Part shown: piece by piece, positions 33,840 through 42,432 of the stretch
Numbering within the stretch: position 1 is the first letter of the stretch
Layout of the letters: each line of letters opens with the position of its first letter
NCBI GenBank assembly: GCA_016932015.1
Contig: JAFGDQ010000023.1
Location: forward strand, 1-64,000
DNA length: 64,000 nt
DNA from: Spirochaetota bacterium
GTDB lineage: Bacteria > Spirochaetota > UBA4802 > JAFGDQ01
Direction: 5' to 3'
Notes under the pieces: model-generated
What the model was told of the DNA's origin: nothing
The model's input: only the letters and a program-made list of their open reading frames with translations
Database searches by the model: none
Program-made: the position numbers and the translations under genes

Positions 33840-36653
33840 TTATTTGTTTGAACTTTTTCTGATCACCAGATCAGGACGCCCTTTCAGACTTGCGCTTATT
33901 CTTCTTTCCAGAAAGACAGTTTCACCTTTAGGCGTTGTGGGCATACTGTCTTTAATTTCAAAATCAATGGTCCTGCAGCTTGTTCCTGCTTCAGCAGCCT
34001 GTTCCTGAACCATTTCCATCAATATCTGCCTTGCAAATTTATCTGCTTCATCAAGTTCTTCAAAGTGACGGGTTCCGGAAATGCCTTCTACAGTAAAACC
34101 TCCGTCTTCATCCGGCACTATCCAGAGCTGCTTTTGTATATACACATGGCTGGTAATCGCGCCTATCGCGTTCGCTACATCCGCGTCTTCCGGAAGAACA
34201 GCTTTTGTCCTGAAAGGAAGTACGGCTTCAGGCAGAAAGAAGCTGACAGGCGCACCGATCCCGATTACAGGGTGAGTAAAATTAATCGCCACTTCATAAT
34301 TCGGATGCTGTTCATTCAGAAGATGGTCTACCAGGGTTCTGCATACTGAACAGTTATCCAGCATATCTGAATCAGTGTCGTCATTCAGGCGGTGTTTGAG
34401 AAGTTCTCTGCTGAGCTGTTTAATGCCCAGCTCCAGAAGGTATTCACTCAGTTCCTGCAGAGGCATGCGCGCTAAATATGAATAAAATTCCGCATATTGT
34501 TCCGCTGTCTTTGTGTTCCACTTTAGGAATCTGCCGCTTATATGAAGCATGTCTGTTAATGTGAGGCCGCATTTCTGGATTATAAAATTTTCCTCAAGCC
34601 TTTCCAGAGGAAGACTGCCTTCGCATAAAACACCTGTTGTCTGTACCATTTCATGTATTGAATACGGCCTTAATTCCAGCAGGGTTAATACTTCCTTTTC
34701 AAGCGGTGTAAGCTGTATGGACTTAATTTCTCCGGTTTTGGCTAGAAGCTGCATTTCTCTGGTTGATCCTGCGTGATGCCTCATGTGACGGCTGATGTAT
34801 TCCATGGCAGTTTCAATGCCGGGCATGATTTCTCCAAGCCAGGAAACCGGTGCTACTCTTTTGGGTCCAATAACAAATTTTCCGCTTTCATAAAGAATAA
34901 GGCTGTCGCCGCCAAGGCCTGTTGTGCGGATATCGAGCGCCTTGACATGGGTTCTGTGGCCTCCTACAGTTGATCCATGCACATTAAGCCTTACAAGGCC
35001 TGCTGTTAGAGCAGCAGTATCAGTTGTGGTACCTCCCACATCAACAACAAGCGCGTCATCGATTCCCGTGAGATGCCTGGCGCCCGCAACGCTTGCCGCG
35101 GGCCCGGAGAGAATTGTCTCCACAGGACGTTTCTTTGCCATTTCGGAACTCATAAGAGTGCCGTCGCCTTTCACTACAACTACAGGCGATTTTATGCCGT
35201 ATCTGTTCATCACCTTTTCAAGGTCAAGCAGAAGATTGGCAAGTCTCGGGATAATTTTCGCGTTCAGCATGGCTGTAACAGCCCGGGTCTGATAATTGAG
35301 GTTGTCGGAAAGTTCATGTCCGCAGGAAACAAAAAGACCTGTTTCCTCCTGAATAACTTTTTTTACGTGCAGTTCATGTTCCGGATTAACAAAACTCGCG
35401 AAACCGGAAACCGCGAAGGCTGTAACAAGATGATTTTCCATCATCTGATATACAGTTGATTTAATTTCATCAGGATTTACGGGGAGAATCTCTTTCCCGG
35501 TTATTTCCATCTGTCCCTGTATAATGGATTTCGGCTGATGAGGTATGTCCTGCATTATATCCATTCCGTATGGGGGCATCAGAAGCAGGCCGACTTTCTG
35601 TCCTTCATTTTCCACAATTGCATTGGTAGCGAGCGTTGTGGATAAAGAGATAAGTTCGATTTTATTCAGTAAATTCTGATCCAGCTGTTCCATTGCTTTG
35701 CTTATGCCGATTGTGAAATCCCATTTTGTGGTAAGGGACTTTGCCTTGCAGATTGTAACGTTGCTTTCGAGATCGTAGATTACTGCATCAGTGTAAGTCC
35801 CTCCGGCATCGACTCCCAGGCCTATTTTTATATAGTCCTGATTGCTGTCGTCGTCAAATTCAATTTTCACATATGAGACTGACTGGTCTTCAGCTGAAGT
35901 CTGCTTAACAACAGGGTTGACGGACAGACTTTCCTGAGCAGGATCAAAACCGATTACATTATGCGGCGGTACAAAAAGAATTTCTTTAGTGGTTTCTTTG
36001 GCTGTAATCAGCTTGTTGATCAGTGAATGGCTGCCTTTGATCTTTTCGTATTTCCAGTTAAAAGCTTCAGCCATATTCTTTGCCATGGCCTCGTATTTTG
36101 CAGATGATTTTGAATCTGTTTCTATAAATGCCGCGCGCTGATAATTTTTTTGCCATGTGTTTAAAAAGTTAAAAGTCAGTTTTGCTGTATTTTTTCCGTA
36201 TTTTTCAGCAAGGTCGTCGAATTTCAGTTTCTGGTCACCAAAGTAGGCGTATTGTTCCCCCTGCGGATCGGATTCCATCGTTCCTTCACACCAGCCTGCG
36301 GACAGGTAAATGGTGCCCGGATACTTTTTAAACTGCGCTTTGTATTCCCGGTCTCCTCCCAGAAAAAGAGAAATGCAGTCATGAACTTTTGGTATTACAA
36401 GCGGTACATTCCCGGCCTGTATGCCGACAGTGCCTTTGCCGCATATGCCGTAGCCTATAATGATTCTGTCGTATAATTCCGAACAGGAGGCTTTGTCAAC
36501 AGCTGCCTGAACCTTTTCCCTTAGAAGCTCAGGATTATTATGCAGTCCTGCTTCGAGAAATTCATAATTCAGGTCAAGGCCTTCCTTCTCTGCGCTGTGC
36601 TTTAAATCGAGTGCAAGAACCGAGCATGCTATAACATAAGGTTTTTTTTTCAT
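33840..36653 (-). CDS. DUF1638-hydantoinase/oxoprolinase fusion protein
   Basis: About 937 aa from the ATG at 36653. Residues 1 to about 215 form a DUF1638 domain (IACSVLALDLKHSAE, then IIIGYGICGKGTVGI and VHDCISLFLGGDREYK). From about 275 begins the hydantoinase A/oxoprolinase fold with the ATP/phosphate motif GLGVDAGGTYTDAVIYDLES and the second phosphate motif DALVVDVGGTTTDTAAL, then the GGHRTHVKALDIRTTGLGGD segment. These ATPases cleave or activate cyclic amides, and DUF1638 proteins often accompany corrinoid methyltransferases. An upstream in-frame extension of 36 residues is hydrophobic and leucine-rich but has a weaker ribosome binding site; the internal ATG with AGGG is preferred. The MFS gene lies just upstream on the same strand. 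Confidence 0.85.
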   Translation of the reverse strand: MKKKPYVIACSVLALDLKHSAEKEGLDLNYEFLEAGLHNNPELLREKVQAAVDKASCSELYDRIIIGYGICGKGTVGIQAGNVPLVIPKVHDCISLFLGGDREYKAQFKKYPGTIYLSAGWCEGTMESDPQGEQYAYFGDQKLKFDDLAEKYGKNTAKLTFNFLNTWQKNYQRAAFIETDSKSSAKYEAMAKNMAEAFNWKYEKIKGSHSLINKLITAKETTKEILFVPPHNVIGFDPAQESLSVNPVVKQTSAEDQSVSYVKIEFDDDSNQDYIKIGLGVDAGGTYTDAVIYDLESNVTICKAKSLTTKWDFTIGISKAMEQLDQNLLNKIELISLSTTLATNAIVENEGQKVGLLLMPPYGMDIMQDIPHQPKSIIQGQMEITGKEILPVNPDEIKSTVYQMMENHLVTAFAVSGFASFVNPEHELHVKKVIQEETGLFVSCGHELSDNLNYQTRAVTAMLNAKIIPRLANLLLDLEKVMNRYGIKSPVVVVKGDGTLMSSEMAKKRPVETILSGPAASVAGARHLTGIDDALVVDVGGTTTDTAALTAGLVRLNVHGSTVGGHRTHVKALDIRTTGLGGDSLILYESGKFVIGPKRVAPVSWLGEIMPGIETAMEYISRHMRHHAGSTREMQLLAKTGEIKSIQLTPLEKEVLTLLELRPYSIHEMVQTTGVLCEGSLPLERLEENFIIQKCGLTLTDMLHISGRFLKWNTKTAEQYAEFYSYLARMPLQELSEYLLELGIKQLSRELLKHRLNDDTDSDMLDNCSVCRTLVDHLLNEQHPNYEVAINFTHPVIGIGAPVSFFLPEAVLPFRTKAVLPEDADVANAIGAITSHVYIQKQLWIVPDEDGGFTVEGISGTRHFEELDEADKFARQILMEMVQEQAAEAGTSCRTIDFEIKDSMPTTPKGETVFLERRISASLKGRPDLVIRKSSNK

Positions 36654-36876
36654 TCCATTATCCCTGGAGTCCATACTGGAGGATATTTCCGGCAGTAATA
36701 ATAACACATTACAGGCTGGTAATAAAGATAAAAATAGCCTGAGCAGTAAAGAGGTCAACAAAAATCTGTATTGATTATTTTAACAATTATTATACGGATT
36801 TATTGTAATCTGAATGAGTTAAAAGAGATAATCCTATGAAGAAACAAAATTGAGGATTTCTAACCAATAAGGATAT

Positions 36877-38064
36877 TTAATCCTGCAAATGAACTTCTTT
36901 TATTCGGGATACAAAAAGTAAAACAAGTATTGCTCCGCCGATTAATATCAGAGTAAGCGAAATGGAGACATCAGCTAGCAGTCCGGCTATTATGTTCACA
37001 AGTACAATCATGAAAGTACGCAGCATTGAAACCAGGGAAAGCATTATTGCGCGTTTATCTGAAGAGAAATATTTGTTTAAATAATTAGTGAACAGAGGCC
37101 CGCGTGCGAGTCCGAAGGAAGCGCAGATTACGATCAGGGCAGTTACTATCCATGCACTGGAAATAATGCCTAAAAGAATAAAGCATACTGCTGATAATAT
37201 AGCAGTGAGCATAAGCAGCCTGCGCTTTCCTTTTAACAGCCTTTCAAGTAATCCCACACTTTCCAGAACAGCAATCTGGCCTATGCACATTAAAGTGTGC
37301 ACAAGCCCGAACCAGATGATATCCACACCTGCGTGTTCCAGCAGTTTCTGATAGAACCAGATGATGAGCCAGGTGAAAGCGCCTATACTTACCATGTCCA
37401 GTATAAGAACGCGAATAATCTTGTCTTTTTTGAGCTGCTGCAGGCCTGCTTTCAGTAATGTCCTGTATCCGGGCTTTTCCTTTAGATCATGATGAACCGG
37501 TTCTTTAAGACTTAACACAAGTATCGCGCAAATTGACTGCGGTACTGCATGAAGCAAAAGAGGCATTCGCAGGCCCCAGTATTTCGCAATTACTCCGCCC
37601 GCAAGCGCTCCTATGATAATGCCTGTAAGTTTAAAGGACTCCATACGCGCAAAGATTTTTTTTGATTCGGCCTGTCGGTTTATCATAATCAGGGAATCGT
37701 ATGCGAGTGCCTCTTCAGCTCCTGACATCATGGTATAGGCGGCTGCAAGTATAAATTCAGCGAGCACAAAATTGTAGAAGTTCGGGAAACTAACATAAAG
37801 CACAACTCCGCAAATCGCTGTTATGGTTCCTGCGAGCATTGATTTTTTGCGTCCGAATACATCGGCTATTGTTCCTGTAGGTACTTCGAAAATAAACATC
37901 CACAGCATAAACCATGCATTAAGGAAAAGTATCTGAGAGAAACGGATATGCCCCCATTCCATATAAAAAGGCACCATAACAGCTGCCACAAAATGCATCC
38001 AGAAAAACATACGTATGAGATATGATTTCCATATATTGGATGTGAATTTGTTTTCGGCTGACAT
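36877..38064 (-). CDS. MFS transporter
   Basis: A 395-aa membrane protein with about twelve hydrophobic helices. The loop motif EVPTGTIADVFGRKKSM near residues 60-76 is the major facilitator signature; LARGPLFTNYLNKYF near 320 belongs to the C-half. It resembles the transporter at 15037 in the EVP-G-ADV-GR loop, so the two are distant paralogues. It precedes the DUF1638-hydantoinase gene by 223 bp on the same strand, which may mark a transport-plus-processing pair for a cyclic amide or related solute. Substrate not determined. Confidence 0.88.
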   Translation of the reverse strand: MSAENKFTSNIWKSYLIRMFFWMHFVAAVMVPFYMEWGHIRFSQILFLNAWFMLWMFIFEVPTGTIADVFGRKKSMLAGTITAICGVVLYVSFPNFYNFVLAEFILAAAYTMMSGAEEALAYDSLIMINRQAESKKIFARMESFKLTGIIIGALAGGVIAKYWGLRMPLLLHAVPQSICAILVLSLKEPVHHDLKEKPGYRTLLKAGLQQLKKDKIIRVLILDMVSIGAFTWLIIWFYQKLLEHAGVDIIWFGLVHTLMCIGQIAVLESVGLLERLLKGKRRLLMLTAILSAVCFILLGIISSAWIVTALIVICASFGLARGPLFTNYLNKYFSSDKRAIMLSLVSMLRTFMIVLVNIIAGLLADVSISLTLILIGGAILVLLFVSRIKEVHLQD

Positions 38065-38571
38065 GATTCAGCTCCTTTTAAAAAATACAAGGCCTGGAAA
38101 TGAATATATTATTTAATCAATTTTAAAAAATAAAAGTATTAAAATAAATATATAGACTCGATTGGTAAATATTTGGATCATTGAAGTCAATAAAAAAGTT
38201 ATTTTTGATATCTTTTATTCATAATTGCCCGTAAATTAACTACTCCTGCCTGAAATCTCATCAGGGTAAGAAAGAAAAGTGATTTTCATATACTGCAAAG
38301 TAGTATAGATTTGAAGAAACGTTTTTTTGCTGTGAAGTAAAGGACTTTGAGGGCGGAGAAATGAAATGTACGGCTATGGAAAAGAGATTTTTGTGCCGTG
38401 CGAAGCAGTTTGTGCGAAGCGAAAAGTAATGTACATCTCCGGAAAAGTAGTTTTCATGTGCAGCAAAGGAGTTTGAGAGCGGAGAAATGTAGTGTAAAGC
38501 TTGAAAATGAATATACTAATTGAGATTGAAATGATTCTTGAGATTAAAGAATAAATTCAGGGGGATATTCT
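38065..38571. other. Intergenic region with degenerate ~64-bp tandem units
   Basis: A 507-bp AT-rich region. Within 38281-38510 a degenerate unit of about 64 bp recurs three times and a shorter piece precedes them; see the repeat entry. No gene is supported. The first 200 bp are AT-rich and unremarkable. Confidence 0.6.
38281..38510 (+). repeat. Degenerate tandem repeat, units of about 64 bp
   Basis: Units start at 38321, 38386 and 38450, with a partial at 38281. They share a start like GTTTTCATGTGC or GATTTTTGTGCC, a middle of GAAGCAGTTTG or AAAGGAGTTTGAG, and an end of GGAGAAATGTAGTGTAAAGCT-like sequence. The clearest pair is GAGGGCGGAGAAATGAAATG (38349) and GAGAGCGGAGAAATGTAGTG (38474). 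It lies just upstream of a cupin gene. Confidence 0.6.
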
Positions 38572-39042
38572 ATGAAAGATTTAATGTGTCCGGTTGATCT
38601 TGAAGATCATCTGGAAGGGGGCAGGTTTCTTGAAGTCTTCAGGTCTGGAACGATAGTATCTAAACAGGACGGGACCGAAAGACCGGCCATGACGCATATT
38701 TATTTTTCCCTGAATCCGGGAGAGGTCAGTAATTTTCATAAAGTATCTTCTGATGAAGTATGGAACCTGTATCAGGGTGAAGGCGTTAAATTACATATAT
38801 GGGACGGTAGAAATACAAAGCCGTATTCAGTAACACTGTCCGCGGAAAACAACTGCTTCTGCCACGTAATTCCCGCAGGAGTATGGCAGGCAGCTGAGCC
38901 GGTCTCAGACAAGGTTCTCGTGGGATGCTCTGTTGCGCCTGGATTTGACTTTGCTGATTTCACTCTTATGAATCAGGGATCGGAAGAAGCTGAAAAGGTT
39001 ATATTATTATCTCCGGATATGAGGAAATATATAGCATCTTAG
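38572..39042 (+). CDS. DUF985 cupin protein
   Basis: A 156-aa cupin of the DUF985 (cupin_5) family. The beta barrel runs from MTHIYFSLNPGEVSNFHKV near residue 40 through DEVWNLYQGEGVKLHIWDG near 61-79 and CHVIPAGVWQAAEP near 100. The histidine and glutamate positions expected to hold metal in cupins are present as H57 and E62. Function of the family is unknown; related sugar epimerase-like roles have been suggested. A GGGGGATATTC stretch upstream serves as ribosome binding site. Confidence 0.83.
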   Translation: MKDLMCPVDLEDHLEGGRFLEVFRSGTIVSKQDGTERPAMTHIYFSLNPGEVSNFHKVSSDEVWNLYQGEGVKLHIWDGRNTKPYSVTLSAENNCFCHVIPAGVWQAAEPVSDKVLVGCSVAPGFDFADFTLMNQGSEEAEKVILLSPDMRKYIAS

Positions 39043-39200
39043 AAAGAATCAGGTAAGATAAATAGTTAGTTCAGCTAATCAGTATTGTTAGGGTGTTATT
39101 AGGTACACTAATAAAGAACCGTCTTCTACACTTGTATTTAATAAAACGTAAAGTATGATTTTTGTCAAAAATAGCAGGTAGAATTTTTTTATTTTTATAA

Positions 39201-39290
39201 TAAAATTGACGAAAATATCTCATATTTATAATTATATTGACAATTTATAGCGATATTTGTATTATATTAACGAAAATTTCGTTATATTTT
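39201..39290 (+). repeat. Three 30-bp degenerate tandem units carrying the RloAB promoter
   Basis: Three consecutive 30-bp units at 39201-39230, 39231-39260 and 39261-39290, each built on an AT-rich frame T/ATTATATT-GAC/AAC-GAAAAT..TCNTATTT. They lie immediately upstream of the rloA start. Confidence 0.65.
39237..39283 (+). promoter_or_regulatory. Strong promoter with overlapping operator palindrome
   Basis: TTGACA at 39237-39242, a 17-base spacer, TATTAT at 39260-39265. AACGAAA-A-TTTCGTT (39269-39283), a perfect 7-bp inverted repeat around one central base, covers the expected transcription start, a typical repressor site. An additional TTGACG/TATAAT pair lies in the first unit. Confidence 0.6.
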
Positions 39291-39307
39291 GGTTGTGAGG
39301 TATCTAA

Positions 39308-40663
39308 ATGTTAGTAAGATTTTTTACATCAAATTTTCTCTCATTCAAAGATGAAGTTGAATTATCTATGATTGCTGGTCAAGGCAGGCAATTTGAGAAT
39401 CATTTAATTAAAAGACAAAATGATAATGACATTGATATATTAAAATCTGCAATTATTTATGGTGCTAATGCATCTGGAAAATCAAATTTAATTAAAGCAA
39501 TTCAATTTGCTCAAAAAACAATTCAAACGGAATTCAAATCAGGTCAGACAATTCCCGTTACTCCATTTAAGCTCTGTGAAGAATGCTATAAAAAACCTTC
39601 CAAATTTGAATTTGAGTATAAAATTGAAAATAAACTATATTCTTATGGATTCACTTGCAATAGCAATAATATATTGGAAGAATGGTTATTCGAAATTGGG
39701 AAAAAAACTGAGAAACCAATTTTTGAAAGAACGACTAAATCCTCAACTCAAATTGAAATTGTATTCAATAAAAAAATCTTTAACAATCTTGAAGAGAGAA
39801 AAAGATTAGAGTTTATTGCGGCAGACACTTTACCAAATCAGTTGTTTCTGACGGTAACAAATAAAAGAAATATAAAAAATATTCTTAAGGCAAAGCCAAT
39901 CTTTGATAGCTATAATTGGTTTTCAAAAGTTTTAACAGTAATTCTTCCAGAGTCAAAATTTGGTGGACTTGAATTTTATCTGAGTGAAGATAAAAATTTT
40001 TCAAATATATTTCAAACTTTCTTAGAAGTATTTGATACTGGAATCAAAGGAATTAAATCAATTGAAACTGATTTTGATAACTTACCTAATGATATCCCTG
40101 TGAAGATAAAAAATAAATTAATTGAAAATCTTGAAGCTGGAGATAGGGCAATAATTGCAGGTGGGAATAACATTCGTTATGCTATTTTTAAAGATAAAGA
40201 TTCGCAATTAAAGATATTTAAGTTAATGGCAAAGCATAAAAATGATAAAAATGATGATATATATTTTGAAATCAATGAGGAATCTGATGGTACACAGAGA
40301 TTAATAGATTTTATTCCAACATTAATTGATATTGCAAAGAATCCGAAAGTATTTGTTATTGATGAAATTGATAGGAGCCTACATCCATTATTGACTCATA
40401 AATTATTAGATTTATTTTACAAATTATCAGCTAATATAAACAGTCAAATTATATTAGCCAGCCATGAAACTTGTCTATTAGATTTAAAATTTGTTAGGAA
40501 AGATGAAATATGGTTCATTTATAAAGATAAGGATGGTTCATCGAAAATTAATTCTTTAGAGCAATTTAAACCACGTTCAGATCTTGAAATAAGAAAGGGC
40601 TACTTATTAGGACGTTTTGGATCAATACCATTTGTGAAAAAAGATTTAAATCCAGAATGGTAA
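39308..40663 (+). CDS. AAA ATPase, RloA/AbiLi-like
   Basis: A 451-aa SMC-like ATPase of the AAA_15 family. Walker A reads IIYGANASGKSNLI near residues 49-62, the Walker B region is VFVIDEIDRSLHPLL near 348-362, and the signature/H-loop region includes ILASHETCLLD. A long helical insert fills the middle. It pairs with the RloB-like gene 6 bp downstream, the two-gene arrangement known as RloA/RloB or AbiL, found in phage defence and restriction loci. The gene is much poorer in G+C than its neighbours, as is rloB, so the pair was probably acquired together. ATP-driven sensing of foreign DNA or damage with the TOPRIM-like partner as effector is the family model. Confidence 0.87.
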   Translation: MLVRFFTSNFLSFKDEVELSMIAGQGRQFENHLIKRQNDNDIDILKSAIIYGANASGKSNLIKAIQFAQKTIQTEFKSGQTIPVTPFKLCEECYKKPSKFEFEYKIENKLYSYGFTCNSNNILEEWLFEIGKKTEKPIFERTTKSSTQIEIVFNKKIFNNLEERKRLEFIAADTLPNQLFLTVTNKRNIKNILKAKPIFDSYNWFSKVLTVILPESKFGGLEFYLSEDKNFSNIFQTFLEVFDTGIKGIKSIETDFDNLPNDIPVKIKNKLIENLEAGDRAIIAGGNNIRYAIFKDKDSQLKIFKLMAKHKNDKNDDIYFEINEESDGTQRLIDFIPTLIDIAKNPKVFVIDEIDRSLHPLLTHKLLDLFYKLSANINSQIILASHETCLLDLKFVRKDEIWFIYKDKDGSSKINSLEQFKPRSDLEIRKGYLLGRFGSIPFVKKDLNPEW

Positions 40664-40669
40664 CTAAAT

Positions 40670-41317
40670 ATGGGTAGAATAAAAAGAGAACTTAAACGGC
40701 CTGATGATAAACTTAATTCAAATCTTATTATAATTGCTACTGAAGGAAGAAATACGGAAAAAAAATATTTTAATGATTTAACATCTAAAGATAATTTTTA
40801 TACTGATAAGGTTCACATAATTGTCATCAGTAATATACAAGATAAGAGCTCGCCTGATCATGTAATGAAACAACTTAATGATTTTTATAATGAATATGAC
40901 TTAGGAGAAAATGATGAATTATGGTTGGTAATTGATCGCGATAGATGGCCAGCAAAAACTTTGCCAAATATTGCTCGTCAATGTAAACAGAAAAATTACA
41001 ATATGGCATTGAGCAATCCTTGTTTTGAATTATGGATTTTATTACACCTCAAAGATGTTTACTCTCTTTCTAAAAGTGAAAAAGAAAGATTATTATTAAA
41101 TCGTAAAGTATCAGCGACACGCACTACCATTGAAAAAGAAATAATTTCAATACTTGGAAGTTACAATAAGTCAAATATCGATATTAGCAAAATAATTCAG
41201 CACACTAATGTTGCAATTGATAGAGCAATTGAATTAGATAGATTTCCAAGTCATCGTTGGCCAAATTATTTAGCAACACGTGTATATAAATTTGTAAAAA
41301 CATTAATTAATTCATAG
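40670..41317 (+). CDS. RloB-like TOPRIM nuclease-type protein (AbiLii-like)
   Basis: A 215-aa RloB domain protein. The N-terminal acidic motif lies in IIIATEGRNTEKKYFNDL near residues 21-38 and the DxD site in ELWLVIDRDRWP near 80-91, the two conserved acidic clusters of the TOPRIM-like fold seen also in OLD nucleases. A family-typical NPCFELWILLHLKDV follows near 116-130. It starts 6 bp after rloA and shares its low G+C content. It is likely the nuclease effector of the RloAB/AbiL pair, but catalytic activity of RloB has rarely been demonstrated. Confidence 0.86.
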   Translation: MGRIKRELKRPDDKLNSNLIIIATEGRNTEKKYFNDLTSKDNFYTDKVHIIVISNIQDKSSPDHVMKQLNDFYNEYDLGENDELWLVIDRDRWPAKTLPNIARQCKQKNYNMALSNPCFELWILLHLKDVYSLSKSEKERLLLNRKVSATRTTIEKEIISILGSYNKSNIDISKIIQHTNVAIDRAIELDRFPSHRWPNYLATRVYKFVKTLINS

Positions 41318-41326
41318 CCTAAAATT

Positions 41327-41809
41327 ATGAATAAAGTAAGTATAAGAAACGCACGGCCGTCTGATCATCAGAATATTGTATCTGTCATGCCCGAATGGTG
41401 GGGAGGACGCGATCTGTCGTCTTCAGTGTTAAAGGTCTTTTTCATACATTTCAACAATACCTCATATATTGCTGAAATAAACGGGGAGCTTGCCGGTTTC
41501 CTCGTAGGCTTCTTCTCACAGACAGAGGAAAAGACAGGGTATATTCATTTTGTGGGTGTTCATCCAGGGTTCAGAAAAGCCGGAGTAGGAAGAATTCTGT
41601 ATCAGACATTTTTTGATGCGTGCGGTGCGAATGGCAGGATAATTGTAAAATCGTGTACTTCCCCGATTAATAAATTATCAATTAATTTTCACCGGCATAT
41701 GGGATTTGAGATAGAGCCGGGAGATATGCTTATTGATGGTATTCCTGTTTCTTCGAATTTCCTTCGGGAGAATGATCCCAAAGTTCTTTTCAGAAAAGAG
41801 TTAAGTTGA
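41327..41809 (+). CDS. GNAT-family N-acetyltransferase
   Basis: A 160-aa GNAT enzyme. The acetyl-CoA loop is seen as HFVGVHPGFRKAGVGRILYQT near residues 77-97 (V-x-P-x-x-R-x-x-G-x-G). The C-terminal domain contains NFHRHMGFEIEPGD near 122-135, the beta-bulge typical of the family. Composition returns to the normal level here. It begins only 10 bp after the AT-rich rloB, without a clear ribosome binding site, so the upstream part of this gene's own promoter region may have been displaced by the island. The substrate is unknown. Confidence 0.87.
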   Translation: MNKVSIRNARPSDHQNIVSVMPEWWGGRDLSSSVLKVFFIHFNNTSYIAEINGELAGFLVGFFSQTEEKTGYIHFVGVHPGFRKAGVGRILYQTFFDACGANGRIIVKSCTSPINKLSINFHRHMGFEIEPGDMLIDGIPVSSNFLRENDPKVLFRKELS

Positions 41810-41813
41810 ATGA

Positions 41814-42002
41814 AATAAAAGAGAAATTAAATCAGATAATAATTTTTTATACGGAAGTGCAGATTACAATAATGCAGATTTTTGCAAATCGCAGGAGAGC
41901 AGTCCTGTTATAGACGCAGGCGAATTTACTCCAAACGCTCTGGATTACAACGGCAATTTAAGAGACAGCCTGAGGGATATAGTCACATGCGAATTTAATT
42001 GA
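41814..42002 (+). pseudogene. C-terminal remnant of a beta-helix surface protein
   Basis: After an in-frame stop at 41811, a frame of about 62 codons without initiator encodes YGSADYNNADFCKSQESSPV, IDAGEFTPNALDYNGNLRD and a final DIVTCEFN. SPxIDAG...DYNGN...RD is the usual C-terminal end of right-handed parallel beta-helix proteins with a C-terminal sorting region. The rest of the protein is missing, so it is a deletion relic. Confidence 0.55.
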
Positions 42003-42067
42003 CAGAAAGATAAATTAAATAAATCTAAACTAATCAGAGAATATATCAATACAGGATATTATAAAAA

Positions 42068-42340
42068 ATGAGTATTTTTGAAATAGTTATGCTGATATGT
42101 TTCGGGGCCGCATGGCCTTTTTCAATAATGAGATCATGGACAAGCAGAAAGACGTCCGGAAAGAGCATTATCTTTCTGCTGGTTATCTTTGCCGGCTATA
42201 TCAGCGGAGTAATTCACAAGATATTTTATAATCCGGACAAGGTTATAATTCTGTATATTGCCAACGGAATAATGGTTCTGATTGATATATTATTATATTT
42301 ACGAAATAAAAAGCTGGAAGGCGGTTATCAGAATGCATGA
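42068..42340 (+). CDS. Small membrane protein, PQ-loop/SemiSWEET-like
   Basis: A 90-aa protein with three hydrophobic stretches: IVMLICFGAAWPFSIM, IIFLLVIFAGYISGV and VIILYIANGIMVLIDIL. The WPFSIMRSWTSRKTSGKSI segment between helices 1 and 2 resembles the loop of small PQ-loop transporters, which work as dimers of three-helix units. No clear P-Q dipeptide is present, so the assignment is tentative. It is preceded by a beta-helix relic and stands alone. Confidence 0.5.
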   Translation: MSIFEIVMLICFGAAWPFSIMRSWTSRKTSGKSIIFLLVIFAGYISGVIHKIFYNPDKVIILYIANGIMVLIDILLYLRNKKLEGGYQNA

Positions 42341-42432
42341 TTTGTTTTAAATTATTCTTCCTCTTTAATGTATAGCTGCTTTTAACTCAGCATAGCTGAG
42401 ATATTTTTGAGACGCTGATCAGGATATTAAAT

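Noticed and set aside
36654-36761. 36-residue leucine-rich N-terminal extension of the DUF1638-hydantoinase protein
   Set aside because: It looks like a translated upstream stretch with a poor ribosome binding site; the DUF1638 domain starts right after the internal ATG at 36653.
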